Source: Novakomyces olei (Eukaryota; Ascomycota; Novakomycetes; Novakomycetales; Novakomycetaceae). Taken from it: 64,000 nucleotides of DNA. The stretch lies in assembly GCA_016906335.1 (NCBI GenBank), contig JADEYG010000002.1:1313001-1377000 (forward strand), given 5' to 3'. The notes beneath the pieces were generated by a model that was not told where the DNA came from, did not search any database, and was given only the letters and a program-made list of their open reading frames with translations. Positions 56,986 to 64,000 of the stretch are shown here, in pieces (the first letter of the stretch is position 1; every line of letters starts with the position of its first letter). The position numbers were made by a program, and so were the translations under genes.

Positions 56986-57690
56986 GGCGCAATGGCTCAG
57001 CGCGTAAAGACGCGACAAGGGCGAACAACTTTGAAAGATTCGGGGTAGAAATGTGCGAGTACGCTTTAGTATATTCAGTATAGTATTTGTATTTATTTGT
57101 ACGGTATTAGTATTTATTTATACAGATTTGTACGGTATTAGTATTTATTTGCACAGTATTTGTACAGTATTTTAAAAAGTGTTTTGCAAAGATCTAATAT
57201 CAATAAAAGAATTGGATGAACTACTACGAATTTCAATCCATACAAAAAATAGTGTGAATTAGAAAGAAAAGGAGTATATTGCATTGTGCTATAAATGGCG
57301 AGAAATACAAAAAAAGGATTAGAATGATCGACTATAGAGAATAAAAGAGATTAAAGAACAGTGTGGCAGCTGACATATTTTCACTATATCTAAAAAATAT
57401 CGGCAAAAGACGTATTTCCAACGTTTAAGTTATAATATAATACAAGATTTAATTAGCGTAATTACCGTCTCGTGCCAAGAACTCGGGAAGCAGACGGGAA
57501 ACAACACATCGCAGCGTCAAAATCTGGTTTAGATTTGAGCTGTGACTCTGTGCTTTGATCCGTACCTGAGCACTACGGAATTACTTTACAGCAGACCAAG
57601 CTGGCACGTTTTATTGGGGAATTTTGTGTCCGTTTTAGCGTTTTTCTTGTCCAATCCTTGGCATAAACCATTTGCCATAAAGCCTAATAA
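56986..57690. other. Divergent interval RSC1-like / RIM101
   Basis: About 700 bp between start codons, with repeated TTTGTACGGTATTAGTATTTATT-like segments at about 57085-57175. No gene recognised. Confidence 0.4.
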
Positions 57691-60383
57691 ATGGCCTCTA
57701 TGGATGGGAAACCTTTAGCGTGCGAATGGAAAAATTGTCAATTTACCTCTAAAAGTGTAGAGGTGCTCTTTGTAAGTATTTTTGTTTTATCATCTCGAAT
57801 TTCGCTATTTACATTTTTGTTTCTCCACGTTTTGTTTGGCCGCCTTTTATCCTGTCCTGATCGCTTTGCTGGCGTCTTGATTTTGTCAGGTTTAGAGCAT
57901 CAATGGAGTCTTTCTTTTTTTCCCTGATTTATAATGTCATTAGTGTTTCTCCCTCTCCCTCTATCTGATCCCTGTTCCTTTCTCTTTTCCTTTCCCTTTT
58001 TTTTATTGCGGTGACTAATACGCAGGCACACCTTTGTGAAGATCATATCGGCCGCAAGAGCAAAAACAATCTGTGCCTCACCTGCGGCTGGGCCGGTTGC
58101 ACGGTTTCCAGTGCTAAGCGCGACCATATTACAAGCCATGTTCGTGTCCATATTCCGTTTAAGCCGCACGTCTGTGATCTGTGTGGCAAGAACTTCAAGC
58201 GTCCACAGGATCTGAGAAAGCATACAAAGACCCACAATCCTGACTCGGAGTCGACTGCCGGGGAGAGCAATAAATCGTCGTCTCCAGATCGGCTCTCGCA
58301 CTTGAGCCAGGCGACACCGCCCGACAACTGCCGGAGGAGTATCTCCTCTTCCTCTAATCCAGTCATAGAGCCTGGCAGCGTTTCGCCTGGAAAACATGCA
58401 AATGACTACGGATACAAGTCTCGGGCGGCAACAGTAAAGTCTGCTGCAACCAGGGCAGCAGCGTGGGCCACACCTTCTCCTGCATATGACGAAACAACGG
58501 CCGCTCGCTTCCATTTACTGCCAAAACCTCAACAGCACTTATCTCCGCCCGAGCATAATATGGGCAATGGCAGCATGGCACATATAGCCACGGGTCTGCA
58601 GTCGCCCTTGAGCTCTACCACATTCTCCGATACTGTTGCCAGGGAGGAAGCAAAATTACAGGAAGATGCAAGACTGCAGGAAGGAGAACTACGAAACAAA
58701 TACCAGCAAGGGCCACTGTGCCGGCACGTTCATCAATCATTGACTCCGCCAATTGACGATAGTGGGCACACACATTCGCCTCTGCTCTCCGCTGCACAGG
58801 TTGGGATGAGTGGAACAGAGGAGTCTTGGGGAAAAGGCCATATAGCCGACAATTATGGAGGGATAGGTATCGGCACAGGCGGATACTCTATTGCCGATGG
58901 CGTGGACACACCAGTTCTGCCTGCAAATGCTAATTTAAGCGCTATTTCTCCCGCATCAAACAAACGATCAGCCGACGAAATGACACGTAATTTCTTTATG
59001 GATATTAAACGGAGCCGAATTGAGCCTAAACTGAACCCGGAAATGGTCTCGCGACTTGTCGAAATTCACGATACTTGCTACCCGAATGACCAGAGGTTCC
59101 CGCCCAATGCTAATCTTGAGGATAGCAGAGGGAACAGTATAGCGGGTGTCGGCTACTCTCCGGGTCAGCTGGCGAGCAATACGAATCGCTCTTCTGCTAT
59201 ACTTGCTCAGAGCTATCACAGTCACGGACGAGCGGTAGAAGCGGGTCGTGAGGCGGCAGACTCTTTTGCCCATTTCTACGGAGAGACGGAGCCACTGTTC
59301 CCTTCGTCGGGCAATAAGGATGGCAGTGTAGACATGGCCGAGTACGATGCTGCTGCTGCTGATTTCTTACTGAGAGATGGAGCTCTGTGGTCACAGGAAA
59401 CTCTGGTTGGGGCAGACGAGTTTTTGAATCAATTAAACGCAGCAATGGACGAAAACATCTACTGCTCTAGTGCAGTTTATGGGCAGTCTGCTACTCCTCT
59501 GGCCTTTGCCCCTCAGCAGTCGGCTACTGGTAATGAGTCTATCGCTGAAACTTTTCAGCCTTCGCCTCTCAATTTACAGAGCACGTCTGCCGTGTTGTTT
59601 GCGGGTACACCTCCTGAATCTACTGCGGCAAGCTACAATATATATCCTCAAGTTTCCTCAGAGCCTGGGCTTGTCAATGGGCTATACTACAATAAGATCA
59701 ATCATTATAATATGGATAATAAGACCAATGACTATCATGGCGGCCTGAATAATTCGTATTTTTATCATGATTCTGGGAACGAATTAATGCCACATATTGC
59801 TCAGCCAGAAGCAAAAGATGCGCTGCTGTCTATCCACGCAGGAGGGTTACGTGAACCCGCCAGCCGGCCTAGTATTGGACGCAAAATTGAGAATGAAAAT
59901 AATGAAAACATCAAGAGTGGCGACAAAGAGAATGATTATAATAATAGCAAAAATTGCGACAATAAAAACAGCAATAAGGCTTTACGGACACGTGCTTCAA
60001 GCAAAGACGAATATGCCTCGGCGGAAGATTACTTGAAGGCTCGTGCGACGCTGTTGAGACTTCGTGCCACTGTTAAACGGTGGTTGGTTAGGCAGCAAGA
60101 ATCACGGACAGTCATGAACGGGGACGGTGACAAGAGCAAACAGGGCGGTAATTCAGTCGGCCACGAGTGCTCTTCGTCTTTAGCTATCGCGCTTCCAGAC
60201 GCTAAAGAGCAAGAGCTCTTGCTGCAATTTGGGCAGGCAATGCGAATGGGCCACGGCCATTCGTTGACTTCGGACTCGAAAGCAGATTTTTCTAATATTG
60301 ATGTTCCTGAGCATACTGCAAAGTCTACTTGCTCATTCAATGTTGCCACAGAATCTTCACTCTACCCGAATTTGTCAGTTTAA
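57691..60383 (+). CDS. RIM101: pH-response zinc-finger regulator PacC/Rim101
   Basis: Transcription factor of the ambient alkaline pH (Pal/Rim) pathway, activated by C-terminal proteolysis at ESCRT-linked complexes. Two exons, 57691-57771 and 58026-60383, give 812 aa; the 254-bp intron (branch GACTAAT, ending ACGCAG) falls inside finger 1. Three C2H2 fingers: C11/C16/H29/H34, C47/C52/H65/H69 and C77/C80/H93/H97, with the diagnostic VKRDHITSH-like [18 protein letters not shown] and [18 protein letters not shown] of PacC. The remainder is disordered, rich in Ser, Asn and Gln, with an acidic hydrophobic patch around 455-500 and a helical basic stretch ([20 protein letters not shown], about 690-710). 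The last residues, LYPNLSV, contain a YPxL motif of the kind bound by PalA/Rim20. Strong call. Confidence 0.95.
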
Positions 60384-60893
60384 TTCTCTTTATCTAAAGA
60401 GAAAAAGGATAAATAAATCAAAGATTAGAACAACAAATGTCTAGTTCATGTTCATTTATTATCAGTTTGATTTACAAGCACTGCTATTAATACTGTTTCT
60501 ATGGTTGTTTTTCGTGTTTGCACTCGAGTCTGTTGTTTGACTACTTGCTCTGTTCCATTAGGTCGCTATCATTGGAGTTTGATTGTCTTGGGTTTTCGTG
60601 GCAGCTGTTTTGTTTTTCGCTGAGGTATTCTGTTTAGTAATTCATCGGGCAGAGTTGTGTTTCACGCAAGCGTGTTCCGCATAGGCTCTGCTTCGCTTTT
60701 CATATTTACATTCCTTTTAAAGAGATTTATCAAAATTCAAATTGGTATTAATCAAATACTTGAATGTAGACTGCTCAATGTACATATAATAATATTACTC
60801 GATAAAGATATCAAGTAGGGTTAGGGTTAATGTTAGGAAAAGTTCTGAAATTAATTAATTATTCATTTTTGCAAATTGTTCTGTTTCTTTGCG
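60384..60893. promoter_or_regulatory. Upstream region of SGD1 with telomere-like Tbf1-type site
   Basis: Contains TAGGGTTAGGGTTAA at 60816-60830, about 64-78 bases before the SGD1 ATG. In several fungi Tbf1 binds TTAGGG-type sites at ribosomal-protein and ribosome-biogenesis promoters, which suits the downstream gene. No other gene is seen in the interval. Confidence 0.5.
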
Positions 60894-63083
60894 ATGGCCA
60901 AACGTGACATCAAAAGAAGGAGATTACATGAAAGCCATGACACGGCAAAAACGCCTTCAAGGCTTCACAAAATCACTGAACCGTCTGATCCAGATGACGA
61001 AGCCATAGACTACTATGCTAAGAAATTAGGACTTACAAACGGCCTTAAATCTTCAGTTCTTAATGACATCAATGGTAATACGAACTTTTGTTCTTTTGCT
61101 GAACCGAGCAGATTTATTTGGATTTGATGCAGATGGTACAGAGCTTGCTTCTGATGGGAACCCTATTGTACCAACAGAAGAAGAAGACGGTGAAGAAGAA
61201 GAGACAGGGGAGGAAGATTCGGTCTCTGGCCCGGAAGACGTGGAGAAAAAGGTAGTAAAAGATCCTTTAAAACCATCTATCGATCCGTACAAGCCAGCAG
61301 TTGATCCTGAAAAATCAGTGGCAAAGTATGTCCCGCCAAAACTTCGAGCGGGTGGAGTGTCAGAGTCAGATAAGAACACGATAGCAGCAAAGCGTGCAAT
61401 TCGAGGTCTTGTGAACAGGTAAATTAAATCATTAAACAAAAGCAGTTGCTAATAAGCAATAGGCTTTCTCAAGCGAATATTGCTAGTATTGTGAATGAAT
61501 TGGAATCCCTCTATCGCACGTACCCGCGGCATTTGGTGACATCTATATTTACAGACACCGTAATTGAGCAAATAACTTCCAGAGCCTCGCTACTGGAAAG
61601 TTTCGTCGTGATTCAGGCGGCTGCGGTTGCCAGCGTGTATCGGATAGTGGGAGTCGATTTTGGTGCTCATTTTGTGCAAACATTGGTGGAAAAGTTTAAT
61701 GCATACTGCGAACAAGCGAGAGCAGAAAAGGATAATCGTCTGCCTCACAAGGAGGGACCTAATCTAATCGTTTTGGTAACAGAACTTTACAATTTTCGAG
61801 TGGTTTCATGCCATTTGTTATACGATTTAATACGAGCTTTTTTGGCCAATGTTGATGAGCTGAATACGGAGTTACTTTTGCGTGTCATCAAAAGTGAGTA
61901 TTTCTTATTTATTTATTCTTCTGACCGGATTTGAACAGATTGCGGCCCCCAACTTCGGTCTGACGACCCATCGGCTTTGAAGGATATTGTGCTAGATTTG
62001 CAAAAATCTATTGCCCGGCTAGAGGCTGATCAAATTACACCACGGACACGTTTTATGGTTGAGACAATACAAAATTTGAAGAACAACAAGAGCCGTCCCA
62101 ATTCAGCACAAGTTTCAACACAAGCCCTGGTGACTCAAATGAAAAGGTATCTGGGCGGACTCCAGGAGAAGAGAGTTCTTCGGGCCACTGAGCCTCTTCG
62201 CGTGCGTCTGCAAGATATTCTGGCGATTGACGAGCGGGGCAAATGGTGGCTTGTTGGTGCTTCTTGGAAAAACAGTACGGATTCCACTGAATCCTTGGAC
62301 GCAGCACGAAATGAAGCAATCACATCTAACCAGCCAGAGTCGGATGACCAAGTAACGCAACTGATGGCCTTGGCTAGAAAGCTGCGTATAAATACGGATA
62401 TACGACGGGCAATTTTTGTCAGTATAATGTCGAGCGGCGAGTATATGGAGGCCTATGAAAAGTTGAACCGTCTGCGTCTGAAAAAAGCGCAGGAACTAGA
62501 GATTCCACGTGTTTTGCTGCAATGTTTACAGGCAGAAAAGGCGTATAATGCGTACTACGCCATGCTAGCACAACGCATCTGCCTGCACAGCCATAAATTG
62601 AAAAAGGCTTTCCAGTTTTGTTTATGGGACTTCTTCAAGCATTTAGGTGAGCAATTTGACGGAGACGCAGAGGTCGATGAAGTAAATAACAATGCAAAAG
62701 TTTCAGCAAGAAGAATTGCAAACATGGCATTTTTCTATGCAAAGCTGGTAGCTGAATCGGCCCAGCCCATCACAATCCTCAAGGTCCTGGCCTTGGCACG
62801 AGCCCGAAAGGACACGGCTCTTTTTGTTGAGCTTTTGCTAACGCGAGTCCTGCAAATAATCCAATCGCAGCAACCAGAGACAGCAGTGGGAGAGAGGTCT
62901 GTTATTGCTATATTCTCCAGAGCGCTAGAGGTATCGGCCGACTTTGCCATTGATCTCGATATTTTCTTCAAGAAGCATGTGGTCAGTTCGCCTTTACTCA
63001 CTATAGACATTGATGACGAGGCGCGCCGTCAGCAATTGTATCGTCTCGCAAAAGTAGCGCGTACATGTTTGCGCCAGAAATAG
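60894..63083 (+). CDS. SGD1: Nucleolar MIF4G/MA3 protein Sgd1 (NOM1)
   Basis: Nucleolar protein needed for 40S ribosome formation in yeast; human NOM1 also targets PP1 to the nucleolus. Four exons: 60894-61074, 61112-61418, 61463-61893 and 61939-63083, giving 687 aa; introns 37, 44 and 45 bp, all with branch sites next to the acceptor. The basic N-terminus (MAKRDIKRRRLHE) is followed by an acidic stretch (EEEDGEEEETGEED) and KYVPPKLR. The MIF4G domain is at about 163-375 (NRLSQANIASIVNELESLYR, GVDFGAHFVQTLVEKF). The MA3 domain starts near 457 (NTDIRRAIFVSIMSSGEYME). The order and the PSALKDIVLDL link distinguish it from Cwc22. Exon phases all agree. Confidence 0.93.
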
Positions 63084-63660
63084 GCTGCTACTGGTCGAGA
63101 AAATAGCCTCATAGATTATGTTCTGTAAAAAAGTAAAAATCATTGTTTACAATTGTTGCTCAAGTTTTCTATCGTAATGTTTGCGTGCTTGTTTGGTTCT
63201 GCTTATGCTATCCTAAGGACGGCCGTCAGAATAAATAAGATAATCATTTGATAATAACTATAATAATCGCGTTATTGACTGTTAAAATATCATTACACTA
63301 TTGAATTTTTTTCTGCAAATATACAATACGCACACATACATTAATACACATAATCCTAATTTCCAGTAATGCGCCGAGACTTTTGGTAAAATCGGCACAT
63401 CAAAATTAGATTACTTGTGATTGTCAAAACTGGTTTATCGTAACCTCAATAAAAAATAAAAAAAATAAAAAAATAAAAAAATAAAAAAATAAATTCTTAA
63501 TCACAAGATTTGATAAACCCGACTATAACTTGCAGAACGAAAAAAGAACAATAAAAAGTCAATAGTAAAAACACAAAACTAATAAAAATTTGAAACTTTT
63601 ATCCAGCAGCTGTCACAATTTTTCCCAGTCGCAAGTGATTCAGACAAAACCAAAGCCATC
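63084..63660. other. Intergenic DNA SGD1 / SHM2
   Basis: Contains an (AAAAAAT)n tract at about 63449-63491 and a T-rich stretch before it. No gene recognised. Confidence 0.45.
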
Positions 63661-64000
63661 ATGTCGTCAGAGCAGGGAGTAATGTTTACGCGGCTCAAGG
63701 AGCAGGACCCGACGGTCGCTGAAATTATGGCGAATGAAACAAAACGCCAATTGTCATCTGTCAATTTGATCGCATCAGAGAATTTTACTTCTCGTGCAGT
63801 CATGGATGCATTGGGTTCAGTCATGTCAAACAAGTATGCCCTCAACACATATTTTGTCGAGTATTTCAAATCATCTTTACTCGAAATATTTCCGTGTGCT
63901 TTCCGGATTTATTATCCTGTCGACCATGTTTTTTTTTTTTGTTTTTTTTTTTTTAAATTATTTAATTTTCTCCTTTTATTAATTTTGAACAGGTACTCTG
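63661..64000 (+). CDS. SHM2: Serine hydroxymethyltransferase, 5' part only
   Basis: PLP enzyme interconverting serine and glycine with tetrahydrofolate. Exon 1 (63661-63833) starts [20 protein letters not shown] and contains the conserved [20 protein letters not shown] and SNKY. A 159-bp intron ends TTTGAACAG at 63992. The last eight bases of the window begin exon 2, restoring NKYS(E), the known continuation. There is no presequence before the conserved start, so this is probably the cytosolic isozyme rather than the mitochondrial Shm1. Truncated by the window edge. Confidence 0.92.
   Translation, partial: MSSEQGVMFTRLKEQDPTVAEIMANETKRQLSSVNLIASENFTSRAVMDALGSVMSNKYALNTYFVEYFKSSLLEIFPCAFRIYYPVDHVFFFCFFFFKLFNFLLLLILNRYS

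Noticed and set aside
56980-57050. tRNA-like start (ATGGCGCAATGGCTCAGCGCG) near the RSC1-like start
   Set aside because: No TPsiC arm and no acceptor pairing; the bases overlap the RSC1-like start codon region.

Overview
This is a nuclear segment of a fungal genome, most likely an early-diverging ascomycete or ascomycetous yeast. The gene set (FKS1 and GAS1 for cell-wall glucan, a PacC/Rim101 regulator, an ATG26-type sterol glucosyltransferase, the Arp2/3 activator Ldb17/Dip1, Msh2, an Rsc1-type remodeler subunit) is ascomycete in character. An S. pombe-like glycerol dehydrogenase, an AMSH deubiquitinase and TTAGGG-type motifs argue against a close Saccharomyces relative. I cannot name the species. 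Genes are interrupted by many very short GT-AG introns: my hand-built models contain 44, from 34 to 352 bp, about 20 of them 50 bp or less. Most have a CTAAC, CTAAT or CTGAC branch site a few bases before the acceptor. Every spliced model closes in frame, which is the main internal check on the exon calls.

Layout: 1-14.1 kb carries HEM3 (-), an unrecognised Ser-rich protein (+), MIX17 (-), LRP1/C1D (-), a ketopantoate-reductase-fold pseudoenzyme (+), MGR2 (-), a paraoxonase-family protein (+) and MET16 (+). 14.7-24.6 kb carries LDB17 (-), MSH2 (-), a flavin-reductase-like protein (+) and PHO84 (-). 26.3-36.2 kb carries ATG26 (+), FCF1 (-), a gene-poor 2.6 kb interval and GLD1 (+). 37.5-47.6 kb holds the divergent FKS1 (-) / GAS1 (+) pair. 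49.1-64 kb carries an AMSH-type deubiquitinase (+), EIF2A (-), an RSC1-like gene (-), RIM101 (+), SGD1/NOM1 (+) and the 5' end of SHM2 (+, running off the window).

Functional links: FKS1 makes beta-1,3-glucan and GAS1 elongates it. FCF1, LRP1 and SGD1 act in rRNA maturation. MIX17, MGR2 and probably GLD1 are mitochondrial. Otherwise the order looks like ordinary mixed fungal housekeeping DNA. Intergenic DNA is rich in AT microsatellites and small minisatellites. I see no transposon, retroelement, rRNA or convincing tRNA gene, and no CRISPR array. I did not find a clear undescribed multi-gene system. The best leads are protein-level oddities (FKS1 hot-spot residues, the reductase pseudoenzyme, the altered paraoxonase metal site, an insert in ATG26) and a few regulatory or structural DNA motifs.
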